From assembly GCA_033439765.1 (NCBI GenBank), contig JAULSN010000006.1, forward strand, positions 3,551,885-3,615,884: DNA of 64,000 bases. The letters are read 5' to 3'. The stretch is from Lasiosphaeria ovina (taxonomy: Eukaryota > Ascomycota > Sordariomycetes > Sordariales > Lasiosphaeriaceae). Under the pieces are notes generated by a model. That model was not told the origin of the DNA. It made no database searches and worked only from the letters and a program-made list of their open reading frames with translations. The position numbers and the translations under genes are program-made. Every line of letters starts with the position of its first letter. Position 1 is the first letter of the stretch. Below, in pieces: positions 11,101 to 21,677 of this stretch.

Positions 11101-13431
11101 GTGATATCAGTGGCTAGCAACATTTCTACCGTCGCGTGGGCGGGCCTGAAGGACCTACCGGACGTATTATCGAATCCGGGTTCCTGGGTCATCAATCTAA
11201 ATCTACCGGAAACAGCGGGAACCATCAATCCAGAACTTGCATACTGGAACGGCGTGGACAGGTTCTGGGCCATCATGTGCGGTTATATCGCCATATCGAT
11301 AATTGCGGGACTCTATCTCCGTCGCGGCACTCCTTTCTCGTCCGGGCAGACCGGCCAGGACTGGGAGGCGTCCATCATCGACGGGCTGAACCAAGCCAGC
11401 GGGGTCATGAAAGTCATTCTGATCATTGGCATCGAGATGCTTGTTTTCCCTCTCTATTGCGGCATGCTCCTCGACGTTGCACTGCTACCTCTGTTCGAGA
11501 ATACGTCGATGAAGTCTCGGGTTCTTTTCACCGTCAACTACCCTGTCACCTCGATCTTTGTCCACTGGTTTGTTGGCACGGGTTACATGTTCCATTTCGC
11601 CCTGTTCGTCTCCATGTGCCGAAAGATCATGCGCAAGGGCGTCCTCTACTTCATCCGCGACCCCGACGATCCCGAATTCCACCCGGTTCGTGATGTACTG
11701 GAGCGCAACGTCACTACCCAGTTGCGGAAAATTCTCTTTTCCGCCTTCGTCTATGGCGCGCTTGTTATTGTGTGTCTTGGTGGCGTTGTTTGGGGGTTGG
11801 CCCTGTCACTCCCTACCGTTTTGCCCATCCACTACTCGTCCAACGAGCCGGTCCTCGAGTTCCCCATTGACCTCCTTTTCTACAACTTCCTGATGCCCCT
11901 CGCGGTCAAGTTCTTCCGGCCCAGTGACGGCCTCCATGCCATGTACACTTGGTGGTTCCGGAAGTGTGCTCGCGTGTTGAGGATCACCTGGTTCCTCTTT
12001 GGGGAGCGACGGATAGACGAGGAGGGGCATTTAGCCCTTGGGGAGGAATCTCCACATCGGAACCTGCCCTGGTGGAGAACGCTGTTCTTGGAGTTGGACG
12101 ACAGCGGTAATGTCATTCCCAAGACATGGAAGGATACCTTCGAAGGCGGCACTGCCAGTCCGACCTTGTCCATCCCCACCGATGAGTTGATCACCCTAAA
12201 CGTCAAAAAGATCAACCTCGTCAGGTCTGGGCAGCTCATTTCTGACGGACGCTTTGTTCGCACCCCGGCATCTGACCAGGTGAAAATTCCCAAGGGCAAG
12301 ACGGTCTTCTTGGCCGTCAACGAAAACAACACTAGACAGGATGAACAGCCTGACCAGGCTGACACGGATATCTACTCGACCAACCAGTATCAATTAGTCT
12401 TTGTACCGCCGCACTTCCGCGTCCGCGTGTTCCTTTTCATTCTGTTCATCTGGATTTTTGCCGCCGTCACTGGCGTTGGCATCACCATTGTACCGCTTGT
12501 TTTTGGCCGGCGCATGTTCAAGCTGCTCATCCCTAGCCACATACGCACCAACGATATCTACGCCTTCAGTATCGGGATCTACGTCTTAGGCTCGGTCGCA
12601 TACACGGCATTTCATCTGCGAACAATCTATCGAGCCGTGGAGGAATGGGTCGTGGTAGCCGCTTTATCGGCGTACAATCGCGACGGCGTGCGGCGGGTTC
12701 TGAACACGGTGCTCCGTATCGCCAGGGTCGTTTACGCCTATGTCTTCCTTTTGCTCGTCTTCCCCCTCATGGTGGCCTCCCTGATGGAACTGTACGCCTT
12801 GATTCCCCTTCACGAATTCATGTACAGCATCCTCCTGTCAGGCGGTGGCACCTCGACTACGTCGTCTGCCGAGGCTGCCGATCTGAACCCAAGGCACACA
12901 ATACGAGTGATCCAAGCGTGGACGATTGGCCTGCTCTACTTGAAACTGGGCGCACATTTTATAACCCATTGGTTTATCGACACTCGGCTAGCCGCCGCCG
13001 TCAGAGCCGTCCTCCGCCGTGGCTGGCTTGATCCCGACCTTGCTGTCCTCACTCGCGCCTTTATTATCCCTGGCGTCACGCTCTGGGCCGCAGCCGTTGC
13101 AACTCCGCTGCTCGTCGCCAAGTTCACAGTGGCAAATGGTCTTGCCGAGGCCATTGTGCAAGGCTCTGGCGCGGTGCTAATAGACGGTGTACCCGACCAG
13201 CCATTGCATGATGCCTACTTGGTTTTGATATATCGTCTGAGCTTCCCCTTCATTGCACTTGGTCTCGCCATGTGCATCACGTTGTGGAGCATGGTCGGCG
13301 TTTTCCGAAGCTGGAAGGTGCGGATACGGGATGAAGCCTACTTGATCGGCGAGCGCCTCCACAACTTTGGCGTCGTTAATGGCCCGCCGAGAGCTCGAGG
13401 TGCCTGGAGGGCCAGCGGGTCACGTCTATGA
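8176..13431 (+). CDS. SSM4: RING-CH ER membrane E3 ubiquitin ligase, Doa10/Ssm4 (MARCH6) homolog
   Basis: Single exon, 1751 aa. Near the N-terminus is a RING-CH (C4HC3) finger beginning at Cys59 (CRICRG), then PCKCSGSIKFVHQDCL and HCELCKTPF, ending near residue 108. The order of Cys and His residues matches RINGv. A first hydrophobic pair follows (about 140-170 and 310-340), then a long acidic, disordered linker (about 360-810). After that come many hydrophobic segments through to the C-terminus, compatible with the roughly 14 membrane spans of Doa10/MARCH6, including the TEB4-Doa10 middle region. In yeast, Doa10 with Ubc6/Ubc7 ubiquitinates misfolded ER and nuclear-envelope proteins for ERAD. 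Length suits filamentous fungi, where the linker is long. The frame is uninterrupted, and no intron signals were needed. Confidence 0.95.
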   Translation: MSDARIDPFLGHDPARFPNTRLRASAASEHSDSPDPDGQPSLFRTAQPDPAPSTDPDTCRICRGEKTAEEPLFYPCKCSGSIKFVHQDCLMEWLSHSQKKHCELCKTPFRFTKLYAHDMPKVLPFHVFVSHMAKYTVRNLLVWLRAALVVSVWLGWLPYLMRSVWSFLFWISDEGLGGGSSFFGRQNATAGDSFNSLAATNHATGVCPSSPLFAPSTTVATIGGVLDGLPVDSVQLVKGLYSINLTSADPLYSTILRLLFGTVGLAEKPAATASNASVSILDNALSPSASHHSLLSEVGFLRNMTRHASINRTIIATLEGQIITILVIVCFILIILVRDYVVQQQPEINMRAAFAAAENPVPQPPLEDPGVRAEDIEHLAGPGEEEPVDDNSDEEAAQASMAADHTSNQSAIEDQFFLHRQTSDSSALGASEESMLAPILDVHRNLTNPGGPTASLLDHERTTVNEYLEIYREAGGDPEKILGIAKERHLEDKLDYWIRLTRSIMDRNRQPDNESSDGGDMSESTAEMSTAAQYATSAATRSTGSGSNQSSEWVWPPDQQDQADPREKGKYPATEEEQGNSEAQHMNPFRPRSNTDGPRVSDTLNPLANNNWSFSDLPHQPLTAPISPSHISATQRDLYPIQPSPTTRGSSNTGDTLPSVVAADPPGSSSPVSEDARQIAEVLQLHSETTLPALLEDTQDVDVVLYRPAAEAPLRRQPASLAERVADFMWRDVDAIDPAELAAVGMQDGFGDDDDAGLAVALQDDALADDEERDREVVEAAVAAGLDPEAIEDAEDLEGILELLGMRGPVAGLFQNAIFCAFLVSITIFLGIFVPYNIGRISVWTIANPVRPARMLFSISKFVQDCAVVILGFSLFLLSYGLQSQARLVKFMSFADYMQATTAASLAMALSAANRIAASFMTELPIISASEMRNFSALSHEALLAIKEHLGAAFATVGKLFVFLSGGDYAGKGSEVISVASNISTVAWAGLKDLPDVLSNPGSWVINLNLPETAGTINPELAYWNGVDRFWAIMCGYIAISIIAGLYLRRGTPFSSGQTGQDWEASIIDGLNQASGVMKVILIIGIEMLVFPLYCGMLLDVALLPLFENTSMKSRVLFTVNYPVTSIFVHWFVGTGYMFHFALFVSMCRKIMRKGVLYFIRDPDDPEFHPVRDVLERNVTTQLRKILFSAFVYGALVIVCLGGVVWGLALSLPTVLPIHYSSNEPVLEFPIDLLFYNFLMPLAVKFFRPSDGLHAMYTWWFRKCARVLRITWFLFGERRIDEEGHLALGEESPHRNLPWWRTLFLELDDSGNVIPKTWKDTFEGGTASPTLSIPTDELITLNVKKINLVRSGQLISDGRFVRTPASDQVKIPKGKTVFLAVNENNTRQDEQPDQADTDIYSTNQYQLVFVPPHFRVRVFLFILFIWIFAAVTGVGITIVPLVFGRRMFKLLIPSHIRTNDIYAFSIGIYVLGSVAYTAFHLRTIYRAVEEWVVVAALSAYNRDGVRRVLNTVLRIARVVYAYVFLLLVFPLMVASLMELYALIPLHEFMYSILLSGGGTSTTSSAEAADLNPRHTIRVIQAWTIGLLYLKLGAHFITHWFIDTRLAAAVRAVLRRGWLDPDLAVLTRAFIIPGVTLWAAAVATPLLVAKFTVANGLAEAIVQGSGAVLIDGVPDQPLHDAYLVLIYRLSFPFIALGLAMCITLWSMVGVFRSWKVRIRDEAYLIGERLHNFGVVNGPPRARGAWRASGSRL

Positions 13432-14027
13432 TGGCATGCGGAGGCCGATTTGCCCGCGGCCTCCCGCATCCCGGTAACCTGAGTTTTCTAGGTACTTTTG
13501 CGGCAGCACCGTGGGTGTATAAGCGTGTATAGATGGGCGTTGGGGAACGAAATGCATTTCTGGAGATTGATTATAGTTTTGGTTCCAACAACATTCCCCC
13601 ATCCTCGACACGATGTTATGGGTCAATGTACGTACGGGTAAATTACGATTAGCAAACACAGAGCATATGTCTGTTCCATATTGGCGTTCTTGAGAACTAT
13701 GGGCGCAGTGTTAAACAATATTATTTTACCACCAATTATATCAAGGGATATTCCGCGTCACTGGCAGTGCAGGCAAGCATGCAGTGTGATAATTCGCTGC
13801 CTCGATTCGGGTAGTTCATCTATAAAAGGTATTTCTATCTACATGTCTATTTCTATGTCAAGGTAATGATTGCTATTCAACTCTACGTTTTTTCCTTTTG
13901 AGAAGGTTAGGTACCAGTCCACATCCTTTTATCAAGAGACCAATCCTTCCAAACAAGGTGCACTTGAAGTGCCTGCTGCACCCATGCCAGAGTGCTGGCG
14001 CATCACATACGGATACATCGTGAGCGG
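13432..14027. other. Intergenic spacer after Doa10
   Basis: About 600 bp, AT-rich, with no supported gene. It likely holds the 3' UTR of the Doa10 gene and the 3' flank of the decayed transporter. Confidence 0.5.
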
Positions 14028-15218
14028 TCAATGGTCTTCAACGTCCTCGTCACGGCCGGGGTACATGATGTCGTGCACCAAACTGCGCGAACGTGGTGGA
14101 ACAGCACAAAACTGTGGACGAGCAGGAGTAATACGGACATGGTTGTTGCAAACCAGAGCACGACGGCTTTCTGGAACGCGCGGCCAAGTGCGATGGTAGC
14201 CAGGATAAAACCCGTGTTGGGGAAGACTGAGGCCCACCAGCCGAGGTGGAATTACTTGGGCGGGCTCTGCAGCAGACGCACATGAACTGCCCTGGCCGGT
14301 GCTCACGGTTCGGCAGCCCCGACTTCATCAGCCGCCCAACCATGTGGGGATACATCATCATGGCGACAGCGACACCGAGCCTCTGGCATGTCAGTCCAGC
14401 AATGATGATGCTCGGGCGGCTGCGAGGGAGCCACAACCGACGCCACGGTACCGGACAGCGTGATGGGGAAGATGGGCAGGATCCAGGTGGGCATCATGGT
14501 GTGCAGCTCGAAGCTGTGCGTGGCGAAGACGAACGAGTACTGCCCGATGGCCAGCACCGTCGTGACCACGACGTAGGCCCAGAAGGCCGCCTGCATGGCC
14601 CACAGCGGGCCGGGGCCGTGCGACGGTGAGTTGCCGATGCCGTCGACGCCGTACCGCTGCGTCGACGTGATGAACGTCGCCACCGACAGGAAAAAGGTCG
14701 GGAAGAAGAAGCCCTCACGCGGGTGCGTGATGGACCGGCTGAACGACCCCGCCACGAGGAAGAAGCGGCCGACCAGCTTCGACGTGATCAGCGCAAACAG
14801 CATGATGTTGACAATGTACACTACCAGCCCGATTTGCGGCAAGCCGGGGAATTGGTGCGGCTGCGCTGCGATGAGCAGGGACAGCCGGAGACTTTTCGCT
14901 GCCGTCGACGAATGGGTTCGGGTCAAAGTCTACCGAGCTGCGGGACGAGGGCCCCGAAAACCTGTCGTCGTCGAAGGCTGAAGGATGAGGTGGCTGGAAT
15001 TTCGGCTGGAAGGCCGCAATACTGCGTGGATTGGTATTTGAACCGAAAGCCTGGTGTTGCGGCTGCTGTGCTTCTTGTGGCGTAGAGGAGATGCGGGTTG
15101 AGTCAGAGTAAAATGTCAAGTGCAAGTTGCCACGGTCTGTTGATAGGTCGTCTGGCAACGGCATTGTTGAGCGTCCACGCACGCTGGCAACTCCGAGCCC
15201 TTGAATCAACAGGTTCAT
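14028..15218 (-). pseudogene. Decayed Mae1-type C4-dicarboxylate/malic acid transporter (TDT/SLAC1 fold)
   Basis: Minus-strand translation gives strong family blocks scattered over three frames: AAQPHQFPGLPQIGLVVY, HPREGFFFPTFFLSVAT, MPTWILPIFPITLSGTVASV, then in a second frame IIIAGLTCQRLGVAVAMMMY and MKSGLPNREHRPGQFMCV, then in a third FHLGWWASVFPNTGFILATI. The C-terminus DIMYPGRDEDVEDH is in yet another register. The family imports malate and other dicarboxylates (Mae1) or exports sulfite (Ssu1) at the plasma membrane. The first membrane span before AAQPHQF is missing, a later segment is deleted before the FHLGWW block, and a TAA sits just ahead of that block. Several frameshifts therefore make this a pseudogene unless the assembly has many indel errors. 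The polar N-terminus (about 15160-14935) is still readable. Confidence 0.85.
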
Positions 15219-16172
15219 GTCCGGGCTTTAGTACTGGCAGTCTCCAGACTCTTGGAGCTCTCTCCACAATCAGAATTTACATTGCGAGTAGTGGGTTGAC
15301 TCAAGTTCTTTCCGCTGCTGTTGGGAGTATCTAGGTATGCACTCAATTGCCGAATCACTTCCAAACAGGACCTATTCCGAAACAAGCGAGATGAGGTCGG
15401 TAGTGTGTTTGAAGGCTGAAAATGGCTCAGATGGATCCACGCCACAGGTTTGGAATACTGAGAACGTGGAACGCTGCCGTGATACTGACTCAATAATCGC
15501 CACATCTAATACGGGTTATCCTTGACATGTTCTGCATCAAGACCGATGTGTTAGAATAAACCCGCATGCAACAGAGGCGCGAGACCGCGGATCAAATTCA
15601 AAAAAGCCTCTTTGATCCTAGGAAGATATCTTCAATCCGGATGCAATCTGCCGGCAGACTTTATACCGGTTGAAGTGGAGCAATGTATGTACGTTACATA
15701 GACAAGTACACATCCTGAGGAATATGGCTAGATGACATTGATGGACAAGGATTACTGCTGGGCTCTATCCCGCTGTGGGACGGAAAGTCCAAGGGATCCC
15801 AGACAAAGACGTCACGACCAGGAGATGTTCGGGGACTTTGAGCTCCGCCGCAAGTCTCGATGTTTGACGACGTCAGTCCAATCAAAGATAGAGGAAGACA
15901 TGGTTCGGAGACCCTTGGGAGAGCAGCGCTCCCCGATTAATATGAGTGATTTGTGCGAGTTATTCAATAGTTCATCTTTCAAAAGTGCGTTGGGCCGTGA
16001 GGCCTGGCTATTTTCTAATAATTAAACCTGGCAGAATTTAATACTTGATCCTTATTATGACTCGAGAACTTCAATGCAGGTGGGAAGGCCGTGGCAAACT
16101 ATCGACGAGATGCGATCAGGCAGACGAAATCCCGCGTCTACCCCCTTAATCCAAGGTGTTTGACCTGGTCCT
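15219..16172. other. Intergenic spacer, nothing recognised
   Basis: About 950 bp with short frames only. No family resemblance, RNA gene or repeat was recognised. Confidence 0.45.
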
Positions 16173-17904
16173 TCACGAGGCGATTGGACGAACGCTCTGG
16201 GGGTTGTGAAAAATATCCAGCGGATCCCACTGCAGCTTCGTGTTCTGCAGCTGGGCCAGGTTGGGGCCCCAGTACTGCTCCTGGCCGTCCGTCAAGGCAG
16301 GATCGACGTAGCCGGCGTAGGTGCCAAAGGTGCCGGTTGGGGCGACGGATAGGACTTGGTTGTGGAAGTCGGTCAGGAATTTCTTGGTCTTGCCCGACAG
16401 CGGGAAACCGACGCCGTACGACTGGTAGAACAGGATCTTGTCGCGGTGGGCGTAGGCCGTGCCGTTCATGGCCACATCGCCAATGGCACCGCCGGCGGCG
16501 TCAAAGATGATGGCCCACAGTAGCGTACCCTTGTCCTGCTTGTCGGCCCAGCTGAAGAGCTTCTTGATGCCCTCGCGTGAAATCATGTCCTCGCGCTTGA
16601 AACCGATGCTCTTGGAGTAGAACGGGTTGGGCAGGTTAGATATGTACAGCGCTTCGTTCTCGCCATCATGGGTAATGGATCCGAGCCAGTCGTTCGCCAC
16701 GACCTGATTGTCGCTTTTGGGAAGATAAGCGGGGATTCCTGAGGCGTGGTACTCATCGTCGGTGCCGTAAAAGGTGCCAGTGATGATGGCCCCGAGCGGC
16801 ATCATGATAAACAAGGACCCAAATCTGCGGTCGAGTCCTGGGTTGGATATCAAGTCCTGCCAGGCCGAGTAATATGATGCCATCTCAGCCTGGGTGCCAA
16901 AGTTCAACGAGTACGAGTACTGAACGACGTTGGCTGGCTCTGGATGTGTCCGAACAACGAATTCCGTAATGACTCCGAAGCTTGCGGCTGCTCCTTTCAG
17001 GGCCTGGGTCGTTATCTTTAGGTAAGCAAGTCGAACAAGGGGTGCATGGTGAATTAATTAGACAGTAGCGCGTACCCAGAAGAGATCCGAGTTTTTGTTG
17101 TCGTTTACCCTTTGAATCTTTCCATCGGCCGTCACAACCTCGACTTCAATGACATGGTCAAGGCAAGAGCCCCACATGCGCGACATTGGACCCAGCCCTC
17201 CCTGATGGTGAAGGCGAGTTAGTGAATCGGTCACGGGCCGGGACAGCTGCATCCCGAGCTGACGAGACCAGAGACTGTGTTGATGGGTGTTGATGCTTAC
17301 AATTGTGGCATGCCCGCCTATGCCGACATCGGGACAGACGCCATGGGCGATGGCTCGGCCGCCGGCGCCGTGGAGCCGCTTAGTAACCTCGCCGAGGCGG
17401 AAGCCGGCCCCGATAGTTGCCTGCCAGGTGGTATTGTCCATGTTGAAGTGCTGAAAGTTGACCAGGTCGATGGCGACGGCACCGCTGTCACCGCCAAGGC
17501 CTGCAGTGAGCAAGGAAAGGTCAGTCTGGGGCATGTCTGATAACAAGGCCACGGGAACACATATCATGGGCACTCTATTCGACCACTCACCGTAGTTCCT
17601 GTGTCTGAAATGTCAGCTATCGAGTTGCAGGGAATGGGATGAGCTTGGGAACGTACGCATACGAATGGCCTCCGGACTTGGCTTGGACCTTGACATTGTT
17701 GACGGTAGCACACTGGATTATACCCGATATATCTTGGGCTGTCTGGGGCCGCACAACTGCGGCAGGAGTGACGCGAACGTCAAGATTGTAGGGCTTGGCC
17801 CAGGATATCTGGTAGAAGGGGTTGGACGGGTAGGCTGCGAAGCCGGACCGGCCGTTGCCGACCGTGTCGATGCACTGCTGGAGTGCGCTCGGGGAGTTGC
17901 CCAT
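16173..17904 (-). CDS. FAD-linked oligosaccharide/BBE-type oxidase (AA7-like)
   Basis: Five exons: 17904-17657, 17598-17591 (8 nt), 17500-17301, 17201-17076 and 17003-16173, giving 470 aa. Introns are 58, 90, 99 and 72 nt with GTACGT, GTGAGT, GTAAGC and GTACGC donors, and all phases close exactly. The start at MGNSPSALQ fits this family, whose members often begin MGN; no signal peptide is seen. The PCMH FAD domain shows SGGHSYANYGLGG with His80 and HGVCPDVGIGGH with Cys141. These two residues match the bicovalent FAD attachment of glucooligosaccharide oxidases (His70 and Cys130 in GOOX). The C-terminus has a BBE-like end (YWGPNLAQLQ, WDPLDIFHNPQS). The expected reaction is oxidation of sugars or alcohols with H2O2 release; the substrate is unknown. 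Confidence 0.9.
17591..17598 (-). other. 8-nt internal micro-exon of the AA7 oxidase
   Basis: Acceptor CAG, then GAACTACG, then donor GTGAGT. It supplies Asn-Tyr and parts of the flanking Ala and Gly codons, rebuilding the family motif GGHSYANYGLGG. Skipping it would remove 8 nt and shift the frame. Confidence 0.85.
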
Positions 17905-20157
17905 GGTATTGCGAGTAAGATGGAAATGGGACAATTCGGACAATGGGTCGCGTCGGGACAATAAGGAGGGGGGGCGCGGGGAGGGGGGGAGACAAAAGAG
18001 GGAATGGTAAAACGAGTAGAAGACCTGAAAAGAAGGAACCCTAAACAGCAGGTGGGTAAGGTAGACCAGGCAGCTTTAATGCAGCAAAATGAACGAAGGT
18101 TGGACAAATGGGAGAGGAGGGGCAAGAACGAAAGACGGGACTGTCCTCGAATCAGTTGTCGACCGGGAAAGCCCATGGCGATTGGCTGCTCCTAGGTAAT
18201 TGATACAATGATACGGCTAGAAAGACGACCCAGGGTCAAGGTCGGGAGCACGCACACTGGTCACCGGCAACCATTGTAACACATGCAGCAGCACCAAAGC
18301 GGCAAGCGTCCAACTTTAGCAAGCCACGGCGCCCTCGACATGAGCTGATGCGACGTTTACCGAGGATCTCCTCCTTGGTACCTTAGGTATTTTACTCTCA
18401 ACGCACCCAATCCCCGCCCGCACAGGAGAGCGAGGATTGGGCACGGGGCAAACACACGTACTCATGGGCCTACAAGTGTGACGAGGTTGGGGCCTCAACC
18501 TGGAACGGTTTGTTCTTGTTTGGCGGGGCGGGCGGCTACCTGTGGGTCAGGTGCGTTTGCCCCAATATTTTGCGGTCGACAACAGACGGAATCTATGGAG
18601 GTACACTAGAAAACCTTCCATCAGTGCAGCAATCTTGTTGGCTGCCTGGGCACTCCAGCAAGATGACTTCAGCGCAAGCATCCGCCACACTGGCAGCCAG
18701 TGACCGTCGCCCATCCGACCCCTCAACGCCCAGTGGTTCCTTGGCACGCCAGGTTTTTGGCAGCTCTTCGACCCAAGGTGGCGAAACTGGCCAACATGGA
18801 CGCACTAATTACCGTCATTGCAACAGCCTAGGGGGTCGAAAAATAGAAGACAGCGAATTAAAGGTCGTGCAGTGGCAGATGGCGTGTGAAAAGAGACCAA
18901 AACAGGGCTCCTATTGGCCGGCTCACATACGCCCTACATTATGGCGCATTTCTATTGCTGGTCCGTGCGTTGTCCCCCCTGACGCCCCTCCCTCCAGGCT
19001 CCAGCAACACTGTTCGCTAAGTATTTGCCGTACGGCAAGGTATAGAATTGTTTTACAATAAAGTAAATCACCTACAGATATTACTAATACTTCGTACCTT
19101 GTATAACGACTCTATTAATACCGATTCATATAGGTTGTCGAAGTGGTGACTATCTAATCAGTATATAAGTAGGTAGGTATCTAATTACAACTTCGCACAT
19201 GAAAACATAATAGTTAGCACTGAGCAATAAGCTGAAAGTTATGTCACAGTTCATAATTAATTAGGAGTCCATAATCACGGCAAAGAAAGAGAAGTGATGG
19301 GAATTACCTCAAAGACAAGGCTGGGTTGTGGTCTAGTTAATGCCGAAGATTCTCCATTTCACCAAATCTAAGAATGTTGCCTCGGTACCTAATTACGTAT
19401 GCCGCAACAATAGTTTCTATGGGACTATTGTCTTCGCATAAATAGCTTGAACCTGGGCGGTGTCATATTACAGCTTCCTAAAAGATTGGACGATACTAGC
19501 GGTGAAAAGAGAAAATACGTCTTGCATACCTGGTTAATTACGATTACCTACAGCTAAATTGTTAGGACGATTTTCATCTTCCCATTCATTTCTTTGATAG
19601 CTAGCTCTATCTTATAATATCCTAGGAACCATTTTTATCCTAACGTAAAAAACGAACTCGTCACGTGGAAGACTTTCATGTGGCAGGCAGCAAAAATATG
19701 CGATGAAGAGTGTTGAACCCTGAACTTGACACCTATCTACCAAGGTAGGGAGGTCGGTAGTCAGTAACCGCGATAATTCTTCGTCTGAACTCTTGGATTT
19801 GCCACACTCCCTCGATAAGGTCCTCCTATTCGGGGTCGAATACGTAATCAACATGTACCGGCGAGGCTCAAAAGAAGCCCTGATGTTGAGACAGCCTCTC
19901 GCATATTCCCCACTGTGTTCTTGTCGTGGCACAAATATTCCAACCCTCGTTACCTTCTAACCTCTTGCTTTGTATCTCGTCACTCACGTCCAGCCGACCG
20001 GAGCCGTGTCTCTACACTGCAGCCATTTTACACCTCGTATCATTACTATCGAGTATACCCTACCCGTCAGCGAACAAGCCTGCTTTCAGATTTCTTCTTT
20101 TACCACTGCTACCGAAGCTCAGCTACAAACCTTGCTTTTTGTCGTCGTTCTCTCGCC
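17905..20157. other. Long intergenic region, AT-rich in its right half
   Basis: About 2.25 kb between divergent genes. The stretch 17905-18200 is purine-rich and probably the 5' flank of the oxidase. Position 18510 begins an open frame of about 183 codons with no recognisable domain, judged a chance frame. From about 19020 to 19640 the sequence is clearly AT-rich with many TA steps, suggesting mild RIP or a decayed repeat. The last 250 bp is pyrimidine-rich, the likely leader of the next gene. Confidence 0.45.
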
Positions 20158-20547
20158 ATGGCCAGAATCATGCGTTGTGCTTCCATCGTTCTCCTTGGCT
20201 TGGCTGCTATTGCTACCGCGGTTGCAGTCCCTGCTGCCGATTCCGTGATCACGACTCCTGCCTCTGTTGCCGCAGATCCGCCGGCCATCCTGGCCCCCGC
20301 TAATGTCACTGCCCAGGCGGGAGACGGGGTCTGCTGCGTTCCCGCTTGTACCCTTTGCTCGGGGCCCTGTCCTTGCGATGGCAACATCTTGGTAAGTTGT
20401 GCTCTATGGTGCATCGAAGAAGGGGAACATCGCAGTTGTTTCTCGTCTTTTCTAATTACGCACACCCCCAGCACTGCCCAAATCCATGCCGTGCTAACCG
20501 ACTTTCCCACTCCATAGTACTCGGTCTGCTGCGCCACGTCCAAGTAA
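20158..20547 (+). CDS. Small secreted Cys-rich protein A (candidate effector-type protein)
   Basis: Exon 1 is 20158-20391. The 126-nt intron (donor GTAAGT, branch GTGCTAAC, acceptor ATAG) is followed by exon 2 at 20518-20547, giving 87 aa. The N-terminus is a signal peptide (basic MARIMR, then a hydrophobic stretch, cleavage probably after AVAVP). The mature part is short, with eight Cys residues packed in the last 31 residues: GVCCVPACTLCSGPCPCDG, then after the intron YSVCCATSK. No known family was recognised. Size, secretion and Cys content are those of fungal small secreted proteins. A paralog with the same CCVPxCTLC core lies 0.7 kb downstream in the same orientation. The role is unknown; effector is only one option, and structural or antimicrobial roles also fit. 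Confidence 0.75.
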
Positions 20548-21049
20548 ACGGCCGCATGCTACATGAGCTATAGAGATCAGCGCCGATGCGATGCGGTCGA
20601 TCCATTCGATTTCCTACGAGTACAACAGCACGGAGAGGGAAAATGGGATGGGTATTCAGCAAATAAGCTTGACGGCTCTTGGTGGAATGCTAGGATGTTG
20701 GTTTGGGATGGTGGCAGCGGGTGCGGTCGAGATCTGGAAATCTCTAGATAGCAAATACCTGGTCGGGCATATTACCTAGGTACCTAGGCACTTAGCAAAC
20801 ACCTTGCCTACGTTCGTCAAGACCCTTTTTCGCAGCTTGTGAGTGCACAAATACTTTGTGCTCCTGAACAGTCATATCTCATAGCGCTTGTCGTATCCAG
20901 TAATCTCTTATGCAGTAGACTCGACTCTTGGATTAATAGGTCTAAATCAAAGACTAAGTCAGAGGCCAAAATTCTGACGTTCCTTAGACGATCCCTCGTT
21001 GGTGACATTTTCCAAGTTTCTCATCACGAAATGGCCACCCCTCAAGAAT

Positions 21050-21057
21050 TATAAATT
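21050..21057 (+). promoter_or_regulatory. Candidate TATA box for the second Cys-rich gene
   Basis: TATAAATT lies about 200 bp before the ATG at 21253. The stretch after it is pyrimidine-rich, consistent with a fungal leader. Experimentally unverified. Confidence 0.35.
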
Positions 21058-21252
21058 GGAGGCCCTCTCTCACCTCCGAAACTCTCACTGCATATTTCTC
21101 GACACTTCTCATAATATTTTACCTCCAACTCTACAAAATATCTCGCGCGCTGGCGATTACAAAGGCAAAATACTGGGGTTTTCTATCAAATCGGAGTTAC
21201 CTTGCTTCTTGATATCTACCGCCAGAATAACCAACACGCTCCATAGCTCGCC

Positions 21253-21677
21253 ATGTCTCGCACCACACGGCCATTATTCTGCTTCTTGCTCTCTGCATTC
21301 ATCTTGCCCACGGCTGCTGTTGCGAGTCTCTACGAGGTTGTTGTTTTACCATTCCCTCGACTCCGCCCCTCGTCCACCGCCGTTGTTTGCGCTCCGATGG
21401 CTACATCTGACTCTACTTTGATTCCGGGTTTATATCATGTACACTCGGAAAACCATTGTTGCGTGCCGGGATGCACCCTCTGCAGCACTGTGTTATGTAA
21501 GAGCACACACTCTAACTGTGCGTCTAATAGAGTTGTGAGTACTTCATATTCACTTTAGTCATCGATGGACGAGACATTTGCTTTCCTTACCCGCAGTCTG
21601 CACCTGAAGAGGTACTAATATGCGATTGGAAATCTGATATAGTACAGAAGCTGTTGCACTATCGCGATTGGAGTTGA
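21253..21677 (+). CDS. Small secreted Cys-rich protein B, paralog of the upstream gene
   Basis: The start MSRTTRPLFCFLLSAF gives a signal peptide (cleavage near TAAVA). The mature part shares the core CCVPGCTLC with gene A (CCVPACTLC). Exon 1 runs 21253-21534 if the GTGAGT donor is used, with a 62-nt intron and exon 2 at 21597-21677 (120 aa). A weaker donor (GTACTT at 21539) with the same acceptor would end the protein at 21607 as ...RVVICT, which restores eight mature Cys residues as in gene A. The 3' end is therefore uncertain. Function is unknown. The tandem pair sits in a gene-poor, AT-rich stretch next to a long microsatellite. Confidence 0.55.

Noticed and set aside
18510..19061. 183-codon plus-strand frame in the spacer
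   Set aside because: No domain, no signal peptide, no intron signals and no family resemblance; treated as chance.
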